From Oceanisphaera marina (GTDB lineage: Bacteria > Pseudomonadota > Gammaproteobacteria > Enterobacterales > Aeromonadaceae), in NCBI RefSeq assembly GCF_014643915.1, contig NZ_BMKE01000001.1, forward strand, positions 186,001 through 250,000: a stretch of DNA of 64,000 nucleotides. Direction: 5' to 3'. The translations under genes and the position numbers were made by a program. The notes below the pieces were generated by a model. The model saw only the letters and a list, made by a program, of their open reading frames with translations, was not told the DNA's origin and searched no databases. Every line of letters starts with the position of its first letter. Positions within the stretch are counted from its first letter, which is position 1. Below, piece after piece: positions 8,907-17,529 of the stretch.

Positions 8907-9527
8907 ATGTCACTTTTAAATCAATTGCATCAACAACTGGGCCTGATGAGCTGGCCGCTGATCCTCTGTTCTGTTATTACTCTGGCGTTGTGGCTGGAAC
9001 GCGCCCTGGCCCTGCTGTGGGTCAGCTTGCGCGGTGAGCAGGAAAAAAGGCAATTGCGCCGCACTGGCAATGCTTATATCCAGGCCGATCTCGATGCTCC
9101 CAAGTCACTGATCTTGCGCGGTTGTCACTTATTGGCACAGCACCAGGGCTGTGATAAAAGCACCCGGGAAGACTTGGCCTCGGTGTGGCTGCAACAACAA
9201 AGACGCAAGCTGCATTCTGGCCTGAGAGTACTGACCCTGGTGGGGGTGATCAGCCCTTTGCTTGGGTTGCTGGGAACCGTACTGGGGTTGATAGAAATGT
9301 TTAAAAGCATCGGTGAAAGCAGTGATCCGGTTACCCCGGCCCTGTTGGCCGATGGCCTGGGCCTGGCCATGAGCACGACCGCCGCCGGCTTGCTGATTGC
9401 CCTGCCCGCCATTGCCGGTGCCCAGCTGTTCGGATTGTGGGCCGACCGCCTGCTCGACAAGCTGACCGATGAGCTGAACCAGTGCAACCTGCATCTGGAA
9501 GGTGTGCAGCTGGAGGGCCGCCCATGA
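8907..9527 (+). CDS. exbB: Biopolymer transport protein ExbB
   Basis: This 206-residue inner-membrane protein is the pentameric partner of ExbD and TonB. It has the MotA/TolQ/ExbB layout: a first helix near the N-terminus (WPLILCSVITLALWLERALAL), a cytoplasmic loop, then two helices including GVISPLLGLLGTVLGLIEMFKSI and LADGLGLAMSTTAAGLLIALPAIAGAQLFG. It begins three bases after the tonB stop and overlaps exbD by four bases (ATGA), so the three genes are translated as one unit. Confidence 0.92.
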   Translation: MSLLNQLHQQLGLMSWPLILCSVITLALWLERALALLWVSLRGEQEKRQLRRTGNAYIQADLDAPKSLILRGCHLLAQHQGCDKSTREDLASVWLQQQRRKLHSGLRVLTLVGVISPLLGLLGTVLGLIEMFKSIGESSDPVTPALLADGLGLAMSTTAAGLLIALPAIAGAQLFGLWADRLLDKLTDELNQCNLHLEGVQLEGRP

Positions 9528-9946
9528 TAGGCCGTCCCGAACCGGCAAATTCTGGCTGGCGTTCTTTAACGCCGGATATTACCCCCTTGCTCGATATTAT
9601 TTTTATCGTGCTGGTGTTTTTGCTGCTGACCGCCAATATTCCCCTGCAATCACTGGAAGTGGACTTGCCCGAAACCGACAGTGCTGCCTTGAGCTCGGTA
9701 CAAGACACCAAGTCCATTACCATCAATCTGATGGCGGGCAGCCCGGCCTGGGCTTTGCAAGGCGAGCAGTACGAAGACTGGGAACAATTCAAACCCGTAT
9801 TGCAGGCCCAAGCCGAGAGCTTGAAAGAAACGGATTTGATTCTCGCCTCTGACAAAGAGGTTACCGTCGACAACATGTTGAAATTGTTGGCCTTTTTGCA
9901 GGAACATCACATCAGTGCCACGCAAATTCTGATGGAGGACGATTAA
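9524..9946 (+). CDS. exbD: Biopolymer transport protein ExbD
   Basis: A 140-residue ExbD/TolR family protein. One N-terminal helix (TPLLDIIFIVLVFLLLTAN) carries the conserved Asp used in proton translocation (LD in TPLLD), followed by VDLPET and a periplasmic domain ending HISATQILMEDD. The ATG overlaps the exbB stop. An in-frame ATG at 9482 lies inside exbB and was rejected because MIGRPEP is the usual short cytoplasmic tail. Together with TonB and ExbB it energises the heme receptor encoded divergently. Confidence 0.92.
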   Translation: MIGRPEPANSGWRSLTPDITPLLDIIFIVLVFLLLTANIPLQSLEVDLPETDSAALSSVQDTKSITINLMAGSPAWALQGEQYEDWEQFKPVLQAQAESLKETDLILASDKEVTVDNMLKLLAFLQEHHISATQILMEDD

Positions 9947-10782
9947 TGGCTGCCCGCTGGTTACTCCCCTTGACCTTATTGCTTACCACAGTCGTGCAAG
10001 CCGCACCTCAGCGGGTGCTCAGTGCCGGCAACAGCATGACGGAGCTGGTATTTGCACTGCATGCCGACGACCAGCTGGTGGCAGTAGACAGCACCAGTAC
10101 CTTGCCAGAAAACAGTTCTCTTGCCCGGCTGGGCTATCATCGGCAGCTAAGTGCCGAGGGCATGTTGTCCACTCAACCCACCCTGGTGATCGGTAGTGAA
10201 GAAATGGGGCCACCTGCCGCGCTGAAGCTGGTGCGTCAGGCAGGCGTGCAGGTAGAAGCCCTGCCCGAAGCCATGTCGGTTGCTCAGCTACAGGCCAATA
10301 TACTTCGTCTTGGCACACTGTTAGATAGAGAAGCACGGGCCGAGGCGCTGCAACAACAGGTTGGCGCGCGGGCACAACAACTGGCAACCCATAATACCGG
10401 GGGCGGTAAAAAAACCATGTTCTTGTTGCTGGGGGACGGTAACACAGTGCAGATTGCCGGTAGCAATACCCTGGCCAACAGCCTGATCCGTCTGGCCGGT
10501 GGCACCAATCCCGCCGCCGCCAGCATAGACGGCTACAAACCGGTCGCGATGGAAGCATTGGTTGCCATGGCTCCCGACGTTATTTTGATCAGCCGTCGCC
10601 ATCTGGTAGAAGAAACCGGAACCGCCTCCCTGCTCAAGCAGTTTCCGTTATTGCGCCAAACTCCTGCCGCCGACGCTAACGCCATAGTGCCCATCAACGG
10701 CAAGGCGCTGATTGGCGGTCTGGGGTTAAGTACCCTGGCCGAAGCCGAACGTTTGCATCAACACTGGCTGGCGCGCCCCTGA
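9946..10782 (+). CDS. hutB: Periplasmic hemin-binding protein HutB
   Basis: A 278-residue periplasmic component of the heme ABC importer (HutB/HmuT/PhuT). The signal peptide is about 1-19 (LLPLTLLLTTVVQA). A PhuT-type binding fold follows, with RVLSAGNSMTELVFALHADDQLVAVDSTS near the N-terminus and GYHRQLSAEGMLSTQPTLVIG; the tyrosine in GYHRQLSAEG matches the conserved heme-contact position of the family. It overlaps exbD and hutC by one base on each side, showing tight coupling in the tonB operon. Confidence 0.9.
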   Translation: MAARWLLPLTLLLTTVVQAAPQRVLSAGNSMTELVFALHADDQLVAVDSTSTLPENSSLARLGYHRQLSAEGMLSTQPTLVIGSEEMGPPAALKLVRQAGVQVEALPEAMSVAQLQANILRLGTLLDREARAEALQQQVGARAQQLATHNTGGGKKTMFLLLGDGNTVQIAGSNTLANSLIRLAGGTNPAAASIDGYKPVAMEALVAMAPDVILISRRHLVEETGTASLLKQFPLLRQTPAADANAIVPINGKALIGGLGLSTLAEAERLHQHWLARP

Positions 10783-11798
10783 TGCAAGCCCGCAATACCT
10801 TGTTACCCGTATTGCTGGGGTTGTTACTGGTGACCAGCTTCATCTCGCTGGCCACCGGCCCCATGGCGCTGGATTTACTCAAGTTACTTACCCCGTCCAC
10901 GCTCAGCCCCACCGAAAACCTGGTATTGCTGCATATTCGTTTACCCCGCACCCTGCTTTGCCTGGGTGTGGGGGCCATTCTGGCCTTGTGTGGCGCCGTG
11001 ATGCAGGGCTTGTTCAGAAACCCGTTGGCGGATCCGGGTATTATCGGCGTCTCCAGTGGTGCAGCCCTGGGGGCAGCATTGTCCATGGTACTGCTGGCAC
11101 CGCTTGCGGTCTTGCTGCCTGCCTGGCTGGGGGCCAGTTTAACCTCGCTAATGGCCTTTGCCGGTGGCCTGATCACCACCCTGGTGGTGTATCAACTGGC
11201 GCGCACGCCACAGGGTACCTCGGTAAGCATTTTGCTGCTGGCCGGAGTGGCCATTGCCGCCTTGAGTGGCGGCATTTTAGGGCTGCTTAATTACCTGGCC
11301 GACGATGAAACCCTGAGAGATCTTACCCTGTGGCAAATGGGCTCCATGGCCAAAAGCGCCCCTTTTCAACTGGCTTTAGTGTGCGCCACCGCCATCATGT
11401 TAACAATATTGTTACGCCGCCATGCCCACAACCTGAATGCGCTGGCATTGGGTGAAGCCGAGGCCAGTCACCTAGGCATAGATGTACAATCACTGAAGCG
11501 CAAGCTGGTGTTAATGGCGGCATTGGCGGTGGGCGTGAGCGTAGCCGCCGTAGGTATTATCGGTTTCGTCGGCCTGGTAGTACCGCATCTGGTGCGTTTG
11601 CTGGCTGGCCCCGATCATCGCCGCTTGCTGCCTTTATCCGCCCTGCTCGGCGCCTGGTTATTGTTACTGGCCGACATGCTGGCGCGTACCCTGGCCGCCC
11701 CCGCCGAAATGCCGGTGGGCATAGTCACCGCCTTGCTGGGTGCTCCCTTCTTCCTATGGTTATTGTTGAAACAAAAACGGGGCATCGGATTGGCATGA
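10782..11798 (+). CDS. hutC: Hemin ABC transporter permease HutC
   Basis: A 338-residue FecCD/BtuC-family permease with about ten membrane helices. Family landmarks include LHIRLPRTLLCLGVGAILALCGAVMQGLFRNPLADPGIIGVSSGAALGA, the cytoplasmic coupling stretch ALGEAEASHLGIDVQSLKRK and GIIGFVGLVVPHLVRLLAGPDHRRLLPLSALLGA. It forms a homodimeric inner-membrane channel fed by HutB and powered by HutD. The start codon overlaps the hutB stop and its stop overlaps the hutD start (ATGA). Confidence 0.92.
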   Translation: MQARNTLLPVLLGLLLVTSFISLATGPMALDLLKLLTPSTLSPTENLVLLHIRLPRTLLCLGVGAILALCGAVMQGLFRNPLADPGIIGVSSGAALGAALSMVLLAPLAVLLPAWLGASLTSLMAFAGGLITTLVVYQLARTPQGTSVSILLLAGVAIAALSGGILGLLNYLADDETLRDLTLWQMGSMAKSAPFQLALVCATAIMLTILLRRHAHNLNALALGEAEASHLGIDVQSLKRKLVLMAALAVGVSVAAVGIIGFVGLVVPHLVRLLAGPDHRRLLPLSALLGAWLLLLADMLARTLAAPAEMPVGIVTALLGAPFFLWLLLKQKRGIGLA

Positions 11799-12562
11799 GC
11801 GAAGCATTGTTGGATATCAAGCAGTTATCACTGACCCTGCAGCATCGCCAGCTGCTCACCAATATCAACTTGCAGTTGGATGCGGGCGAAGTCACTGCGC
11901 TGATCGGCCCCAATGGCGCCGGCAAAAGTACTCTGTTCAAGTGTATCGCCGGCGAGCATTCGCCCTGCGGCCAAATGAGGCTGTTTGGCCGCGAGCGCGC
12001 GTTATGGTCACGCCAGGCTCTGGCCCGGCAACTGGCGGTATTGCCGCAACAATCCGGACTGCAGTTTCCTTTTTTAGCCCATGAGGTCGTCAGTCTGGGA
12101 CGTATTCCCCATGGCAGTAGCGAGCACGAGAACCAGCCTATTATCAAACAGGCCATGCAACAGGCTCAGGTATGGCATCTGCGCGATGCACCCTACCCCC
12201 GGCTCTCGGGCGGTGAAAAACAGCGAGTACATTTTGCCCGCATTCTGGCACAGCTCACCAGTAACGAAAAACAGCGCATCTTGCTGCTTGATGAGCCCAC
12301 CTCGGCTCTCGATCTGGGTCAGCAGCATGTGTTGCTGGCTGAAGCCCGTCGCCTGGCGGATGAAGGCTGTGCCGTACTGGTGATAGTGCATGATCTTAAC
12401 CTGGCTGCGCGTTATGGCGACCAGCTGGTGTTGCTGCACAATGGCACTATCGCCAGTGTTGGCAGGCCAGAGCAGGTATTAACCCCCGCCAACGTTGACC
12501 ACTACTTTGGTTACAAGGCCCAGTTACTGCAAAGCCCGTCCGGCCATCAGGTACTGGTTTAA
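11795..12562 (+). CDS. hutD: Hemin ABC transporter ATPase HutD
   Basis: A 255-residue ATPase of the heme importer (HutD/HmuV). It has Walker A GPNGAGKS (38-45), a Q-loop region, the ABC signature LSGGEKQR, Walker B LLLDEPTSALD and the H-loop HDLNLAARYGD. MSEALLDIKQ was taken as the start because its ATG overlaps the hutC stop; upstream ATGs lie within hutC. It ends the operon. A weak hairpin with GCGGC/GCCGC arms near 12582-12610 could be its terminator, but a T-run is lacking. Confidence 0.92.
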   Translation: MSEALLDIKQLSLTLQHRQLLTNINLQLDAGEVTALIGPNGAGKSTLFKCIAGEHSPCGQMRLFGRERALWSRQALARQLAVLPQQSGLQFPFLAHEVVSLGRIPHGSSEHENQPIIKQAMQQAQVWHLRDAPYPRLSGGEKQRVHFARILAQLTSNEKQRILLLDEPTSALDLGQQHVLLAEARRLADEGCAVLVIVHDLNLAARYGDQLVLLHNGTIASVGRPEQVLTPANVDHYFGYKAQLLQSPSGHQVLV

Positions 12563-12808
12563 CTAGGCTTATTCTCGCAATAAGCGGCCTCTTGAATATA
12601 TTCGGGCGCCGCTTCTAGCCCACCAAACTCGATGTGATAACTGCACGTCCTTGAATGTGATCATGCTTTCTTTCTGTGAGCTTATTCGCAATTAAACACC
12701 CTAACTGTTAACAAAAAATTAACCATGCCGTAATCTCATGGCGTACGAATCATGCATACAAAAAAATACTTAAATGCACACACGCCGAGACAAATTAAGG
12801 ACAACACC

Positions 12809-13864
12809 ATGTACAAATTTGGAAGTGCTCTGCTGATCGCCGCCGGTCTGACTCTGGCTCCCCTGGCTCAGGCCATGGCCGCCGACAAGGCCGACATCGC
12901 CGTGCTGATCCCGGGTAAACACAACGACAACGGCTTCATGCAGGCCGCCTACCGGGGCTATGAGAAGATCAAGGCCGAGCTGGATGTCAACGCCAGCTAT
13001 GTATCCAATATTTCCGCCACTTCGGATCCGGTGCTGCTGACCGACGCCATGCGCAAGCTGGCCGAGGAAGGCCCAGACATGATCATTGCCCACGGCGGCC
13101 AGTGCAACGGCCCGGCCCAGACCGTGAGTCAGGAATTCCCCGATATCAAATTTGTGGTCATTCAGGGCCATGTGCAGGGTCCCAACTTGTCCAGCTACAT
13201 GGTGCGCCAGGAAGACTCCGCCTGGCTGGCGGGCGCTCTGGCCGGCCTGACCACCGAGTCTGATGTGGTCGGCCATATTTCCGGTGCCTGGCCCACTCCG
13301 GGCCTGATGGGCCGTGCCGCCTTCTACGACGGCCTCAAGCACGTCAATCCCGATGCTAAATTCCTGACCTGGTTTACCGGCGATCTGGATAATACCGCCA
13401 TCAATGGCGAGGCGGCCGCCGCCGAAATTGCCAAGGGCGCAGACGTTATCTACACCATGCTCAATGCCGGACGTCAGGGCGTGATCGAAGAGATCCAGTC
13501 TCACGACGGCAAGGTGCGTCACATTGGCAACGTGTCCGACTGGACCCAGGTTGATCCGAGCTTCGTTGGCTCGGCGGTAGCCGATGCCAGCGTCGCCATC
13601 CTCAACGCTGCCCGTGACTACACCACAGGCGAATGGCAGCCCAACCAGATCCAGGAAATCGGTCTGGGCCAGGGCGATGTGGTCAAGCTCACCCTGGCCG
13701 ATGATGTCTCACCCCGAGTAAAAGAGCAGCTGGACGAGCTGGCCGCCAATATCATCAGCGGCGAGATCAGCATTTCCACCACCTACGATGGTCAGGAGTT
13801 CAATCCGGCCAGTGGTGAGTTCGTGGATCAGTCATTCAAGGAGTCTCTGAACACCAAGTCCTGA
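12809..13864 (+). CDS. BMP-family ABC transporter substrate-binding protein
   Basis: A 351-residue periplasmic binding protein of the BMP/Med/PnrA type. The signal peptide is about 1-27 (LLIAAGLTLAPLAQAMA). Family features are IAVLIPGKHNDNGFMQAAYRGYEKI, DMIIAHGGQCNGPAQTVSQEFPDIKFVVIQG and IYTMLNAGRQGVIEEI. BMP proteins bind nucleosides, thiamine-like compounds or other small molecules for ABC import. The ATG has an AAGGA ribosome site; an in-frame ATG 57 bases upstream lacks one. Neither a permease nor an ATPase gene is adjacent, and a terminator follows, so it is an orphan with unknown ligand. Its codons are notably GC-biased, suggesting high expression. Confidence 0.85.
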   Translation: MYKFGSALLIAAGLTLAPLAQAMAADKADIAVLIPGKHNDNGFMQAAYRGYEKIKAELDVNASYVSNISATSDPVLLTDAMRKLAEEGPDMIIAHGGQCNGPAQTVSQEFPDIKFVVIQGHVQGPNLSSYMVRQEDSAWLAGALAGLTTESDVVGHISGAWPTPGLMGRAAFYDGLKHVNPDAKFLTWFTGDLDNTAINGEAAAAEIAKGADVIYTMLNAGRQGVIEEIQSHDGKVRHIGNVSDWTQVDPSFVGSAVADASVAILNAARDYTTGEWQPNQIQEIGLGQGDVVKLTLADDVSPRVKEQLDELAANIISGEISISTTYDGQEFNPASGEFVDQSFKESLNTKS

Positions 13865-13902
13865 TAGCCTGTCAGTTGGACACTCATTGACTGACGACAT
13901 AA

Positions 13903-13932
13903 AAAAGCAGCAGAGTTATTTCTGCTGCTTTT
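13903..13932 (+). terminator. Rho-independent terminator after the BMP gene
   Basis: AAAAGCAGCAGA / TCTGCTGCTTTT forms a 12-bp stem with a six-base loop, 38 bases after the stop codon. Confidence 0.9.
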
Positions 13933-14191
13933 CCGAGACTCCGCCCTACCTAGGGTAAAATACGATGTCGGTTACTGTTCGAAGCACACAAAGGACTTCA
14001 GTCTCCTGCTCGACTTGCATAAACACCCAACACAGTACACCTTCGTGAAATTCCCGTTTCTCCGCTTTCAGGCACTGGCTTTCCCCGCTCAGGCAAGTAC
14101 CATGTACACCATTGCTTTTCGGTTGACTGTCAGCCAAGATCCGGCCCGGCAATTAACTTCTTAACCTTATGAAATATCAGGATAAATAGAT
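13933..14191. other. Intergenic region upstream of ettA
   Basis: Together with the terminator this is about 330 gene-free bases. It presumably carries the ettA promoter. A minus-strand 68-codon frame (13946-14152) and short plus-strand frames show no recognisable protein features, and no clear operator was seen. Confidence 0.4.
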
Positions 14192-15859
14192 ATGGCTCAA
14201 TTTGTTTACAGTATGAACCGCGTGGGCAAGGTGGTTCCGCCCAAGCGTCATATTCTGAAGAATATCTCTTTGTCGTTTTTCCCGGGCGCCAAAATTGGTG
14301 TGCTGGGTTTGAACGGCTCCGGTAAATCGACCTTGCTGCGCATTATGGCCGGCCTGGATACCGAAATTGAGGGCGAAGCACGCCCCCAGCCCGGCATTAA
14401 TATCGGCTACCTGCCCCAGGAGCCCAAGTTAAAGCCTGAGCAAACCGTACGCGAAGCCATTGAAGAAGCCGTATCGGAAGTGGCCGGCGCACTGAAAGAG
14501 CTGGATGCCGTTTACACCGCCTATGCGGATCCGGATGCGGATTTTGACAAACTGGCCAAACGCCAGGGCGAGCTGGAAGCCATTATTCAGGCTCACGACG
14601 GCCATAACCTGGACAACCAGCTGGAACGCGCCGCCGATGCGCTGCGTTTGCCACCCTGGGAAGCCACTATAGACAAATTGTCTGGTGGTGAGCGCCGCCG
14701 CGTGGCCATGTGCCAGCTGTTGCTGGAGAAACCCGACATGCTGCTGCTGGACGAACCCACCAACCACCTGGATGCCGAATCCGTGGCCTGGCTGGAACGC
14801 TTCCTGCATGACTACGAAGGCACAGTAGTGGCCATTACCCACGACCGTTACTTCCTCGATAACGTGGCGGGCTGGATCCTGGAGCTGGACCGCGGTGAAG
14901 GTATTCCGTGGGAAGGCAACTATTCTTCCTGGCTGGAGCAAAAAGACGAGCGTTTGTCACAGGAACAGGCATCTGAAGCGGCACGTCAAAAATCCATTCA
15001 AAAAGAACTGGAATGGGTACGTCAGGGTCCTAAAGGTCGTCAGTCCAAATCCAAGTCTCGTATGGCCCGCTTTGAAGAATTGCAGAATCAGGACTTTCAA
15101 AAGCGTAACGAAACCAACGAGCTGTTTATTCCGCCAGGACCCCGCCTGGGCGATCAGGTGATTGACGTAGAAAATCTGACCAAGTCTTACGGCGATCGCA
15201 TGATCATCGACGACCTGTCATTCAGCATTCCCAAAGGCGCCATCGTCGGTATTATCGGCCCTAACGGCGCGGGTAAATCAACGCTGTTCCGCATGCTGAC
15301 AGGTACAGAGCAAGCCGACTCGGGCAACATTATTCTCGGTGAAACCGTACAACTGGCGTCGGTTGAACAGTTCCGTGACAACATGGACGACAAGAAAACC
15401 GTGTGGGAAGAAGTGGCCAACGGTCAGGACATGCTGCGCATCGGCAATCTGGAAATTCCGAGTCGCGCCTATTTAGGCCGCTTTAACTTCAAGGGCGTGG
15501 ATCAGCAAAAGCGCGTCGGCGAGTTGTCCGGTGGTGAGCGCGGTCGTTTGCACATGGCCAAACTGCTGCAAACCGGCGGCAACGTACTGCTGCTGGATGA
15601 ACCGACCAACGATCTGGACATTGAAACCCTGCGCGCACTGGAAAACGCCCTGCTGGAATTCCCGGGTTGTGCCATGGTTATCTCTCACGACCGTTGGTTC
15701 CTCGACCGTATTGCGACCCACATTCTGGATTACAAGGATGAAGGCAAGGTGGAATTCTTCGAAGGTAACTTCACCGAATACGAAGACTGGAAGAAGAAAA
15801 CCTACGGCGCCGAATCCGTGCAGCCCAAGCGCATTAAGTACAAAAAAGTAACCAAATAA
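14192..15859 (+). CDS. ettA: Energy-dependent translational throttle protein EttA
   Basis: A 555-residue ABC-F protein that binds the ribosomal E site and gates the first elongation step according to ATP/ADP ratio. It has two ATPase domains, with Walker A GLNGSGKS (39-46) and GPNGAGKS (about 356-363). Each has an LSGGERRR or LSGGERGR signature and LLLDEPTNHLD or LLLDEPTNDLD Walker B. A linker rich in charged residues carries QGPKGRQSKSKSRMARFEELQ. The start MAQFVYSMNRVGKVVPPKRHILKNIS and the length match EttA closely. A CAGGA ribosome site precedes the ATG and a strong terminator follows, so it is monocistronic. Confidence 0.95.
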   Translation: MAQFVYSMNRVGKVVPPKRHILKNISLSFFPGAKIGVLGLNGSGKSTLLRIMAGLDTEIEGEARPQPGINIGYLPQEPKLKPEQTVREAIEEAVSEVAGALKELDAVYTAYADPDADFDKLAKRQGELEAIIQAHDGHNLDNQLERAADALRLPPWEATIDKLSGGERRRVAMCQLLLEKPDMLLLDEPTNHLDAESVAWLERFLHDYEGTVVAITHDRYFLDNVAGWILELDRGEGIPWEGNYSSWLEQKDERLSQEQASEAARQKSIQKELEWVRQGPKGRQSKSKSRMARFEELQNQDFQKRNETNELFIPPGPRLGDQVIDVENLTKSYGDRMIIDDLSFSIPKGAIVGIIGPNGAGKSTLFRMLTGTEQADSGNIILGETVQLASVEQFRDNMDDKKTVWEEVANGQDMLRIGNLEIPSRAYLGRFNFKGVDQQKRVGELSGGERGRLHMAKLLQTGGNVLLLDEPTNDLDIETLRALENALLEFPGCAMVISHDRWFLDRIATHILDYKDEGKVEFFEGNFTEYEDWKKKTYGAESVQPKRIKYKKVTK

Positions 15860-15886
15860 GTTCTTAAGTTATTTAGTGCATGATGT

Positions 15887-15918
15887 AAAAACACCGCCCC
15901 ATCAGGCGGTGTTTTTTT
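15887..15918 (+). terminator. Rho-independent terminator of ettA
   Basis: AAAACACCGCC / GGCGGTGTTTT stem followed by a run of T, 27 bases after the ettA stop. Confidence 0.93.
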
Positions 15919-15968
15919 GTGGCTGCTAAACTGATGGTCATGTTTGATTGCCGCTCACAGGTTTCGCC

Positions 15969-16328
15969 ATGCACAAAGCCCTGCTTTTATTCATCACCAT
16001 ACTGACGATCTCGGGGGTTGCCCATGCCGCCGGCGATACCCAGGCCGATCTTAACCAGTCTGCTCACCAGCACTATCAAAATGCCGATGCGGCCCTGAAT
16101 AACGCCTATCGTCGACTCATGACAATCTTGCCACCCGAGCGCCAGCAGCAGCTCAAGCACGCACAAAGAGCCTGGTTGAAATACCGGGATGCCCACGCCG
16201 AGTTTCAAGCCGCGCCCTATAAGGGTGGATCCATTCAGCCATTGATTTACAGCCAGGCCTTGATTGAGCTGACCGAGCACAGAAGCCGCCAGCTGAACGC
16301 TCTGTATCAAGACGAATCCACACATTAA
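15969..16328 (+). CDS. LprI/DUF1311-family secreted protein
   Basis: A 119-residue protein with a signal peptide (KALLLFITILTISGVAHA, about 1-20). The DUF1311 (lysozyme-inhibitor LprI N-terminal) pattern follows: DLNQSAHQHYQNADAALNNAYRRLM, then LKHAQRAWLKYRDAHAEFQAA, in which RAWLKYRD is the most conserved stretch. The typical paired cysteines of many members are missing. The name comes from mycobacterial LprI, a lysozyme inhibitor; the role here is not known. The second ATG (15969) was chosen because it puts the signal peptide at the very N-terminus. Confidence 0.75.
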   Translation: MHKALLLFITILTISGVAHAAGDTQADLNQSAHQHYQNADAALNNAYRRLMTILPPERQQQLKHAQRAWLKYRDAHAEFQAAPYKGGSIQPLIYSQALIELTEHRSRQLNALYQDESTH

Positions 16329-16413
16329 CCTGCGCGCGATCAAAATCTGCTGGCGTTATGCTTCCCTGCGCTCGCCCCCTTCTAAGCATAATGCTATTCT
16401 TGTCGGCCCTTGA

Positions 16414-17145
16414 ATGTATGAGTCCCGTGACTGTATGGACACCTATGCCGCACAAGCCAGACTCGATGCCAGCGATACCTGGCTTGGCTTTAAGCAGCTG
16501 TTACCGCTGTCTTTTTTTGTTGGTGCCTTTGGGCTGGCTTTTGGCCTGGCCGCCGCCCAGGAAGGCTTGAGCAACGGCGCCATTGCGCTGATGAGCGCGC
16601 TGGTGTTTGCCGGAACGTCGCAGTTTGCCGCCCTGGATATCTGGGGTGCTCAGGTTCCATTGGTGCCCTTGATAATTACTACCTTTGCCATCAATGCCCG
16701 CCACCTGCTGATGGGGGCCACGCTTTATCCCTGGTTGCGCTATCTGCCACCTTTCAAACGCTACGGCATCATGCTGTTTGCCTCCGATGCCAACTGGGCC
16801 ATGGCGATGCAGGGGTTCTACAAGGGGGAACGGGCCCTGGGCATACTGTTTGGCGGCGGCTTGGCCATTTGGTCTTGCTGGATGCTGGGCACCTGGATTG
16901 GTCTGTATTTTGGCAGTGCCATAGAAGATCCGTTCAGCATAGGGCTGGACATGGTGCTGGGCTGTTTTTTGCTGGCTATGACCCTGGGCGGACGCAAAGA
17001 CCTGCGTACGTTTGTTATCTGGTGTGTTGCCGGCGGCTCGGCCATGCTGGCCTACTGGTGGTTACCCGCCAACAGCCATGTCGTAGTAGGCGCCCTCTCT
17101 GGTGGTTTGCTCGGCGCCCTTTGGATGGAGAAAGACAAATCATGA
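16414..17145 (+). CDS. azlC: AzlC-family branched-chain amino acid exporter subunit
   Basis: A 243-residue inner-membrane protein of the AzlC/YgaZ family, the large subunit of branched-chain amino acid (and often methionine) exporters. Conserved stretches are GFKQLLPLSFFVGAFGLAFGLAAAQEGLS, ALMSALVFAGTSQFAALDIWGAQVPLVPLIITTFAINARHLLMGATLYPWL and SDANWAMAM. An alternative ATG at 16435 would remove seven residues; neither start has a strong ribosome site. Its stop overlaps the azlD start (ATGA), giving a coupled pair. Confidence 0.88.
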   Translation: MYESRDCMDTYAAQARLDASDTWLGFKQLLPLSFFVGAFGLAFGLAAAQEGLSNGAIALMSALVFAGTSQFAALDIWGAQVPLVPLIITTFAINARHLLMGATLYPWLRYLPPFKRYGIMLFASDANWAMAMQGFYKGERALGILFGGGLAIWSCWMLGTWIGLYFGSAIEDPFSIGLDMVLGCFLLAMTLGGRKDLRTFVIWCVAGGSAMLAYWWLPANSHVVVGALSGGLLGALWMEKDKS

Positions 17146-17456
17146 CATTGACCACCGCAGGCAATGGCACCTTGTTGATTATTGGCGTGATGGCGCTGGT
17201 GACGCTGGCCACCCGCCTGGGCGGCGTGTTTGTAATGTCGTTTATTCCCTTTAATCAACGGGTACATCAGTTTATTACCGCCATGTCCGGCTCTGTGCTG
17301 GTGGCCATTCTGACCCCCATGGCCATCAACGGCGACATAGGTGCGCGTGCCGCCCTGCTCACCACGGCACTGACCATGCTGCTATTGAAAAAGCAGTTGC
17401 CCGCCATCGCGGCCGGCATTATAGCCGCTGCCCTCAGTCGGCATTTTTTGGGGTAG
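17142..17456 (+). CDS. azlD: AzlD-family branched-chain amino acid exporter subunit
   Basis: A 104-residue AzlD/YgaH-like small subunit with about four membrane helices (LLIIGVMALVTLATRLGGVFVM, FITAMSGSVLVAILTPMA, ALLTTALTMLLL and a C-terminal helix). It is read from an ATG overlapping the azlC stop. The frame stays open further upstream inside azlC, but that part is out of frame with azlC and not part of the gene. AzlC and AzlD form a two-component exporter. No Lrp-type regulator adjoins them. Confidence 0.88.
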   Translation: MTLTTAGNGTLLIIGVMALVTLATRLGGVFVMSFIPFNQRVHQFITAMSGSVLVAILTPMAINGDIGARAALLTTALTMLLLKKQLPAIAAGIIAAALSRHFLG

Positions 17457-17485
17457 TCAGCTACCAATAACAGACCTTTAATGCA

Positions 17486-17509
17486 AAAGCCCGCCAAATG
17501 GCGGGCTTT
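17486..17509. terminator. Hairpin terminator between azlD and the dioxygenase gene
   Basis: The stem AAAGCCCGCC / GGCGGGCTTT with a four-base loop lies between convergent genes. T-runs are short on both sides. It could serve both genes. Confidence 0.75.
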
Positions 17510-17529
17510 GCTGTTCATAGGTGTTCAGC

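Noticed and set aside
13946-14152. 68-codon minus-strand frame upstream of ettA
   Set aside because: It would lie in the ettA promoter region, lacks a convincing ribosome site and resembles no family known to me.
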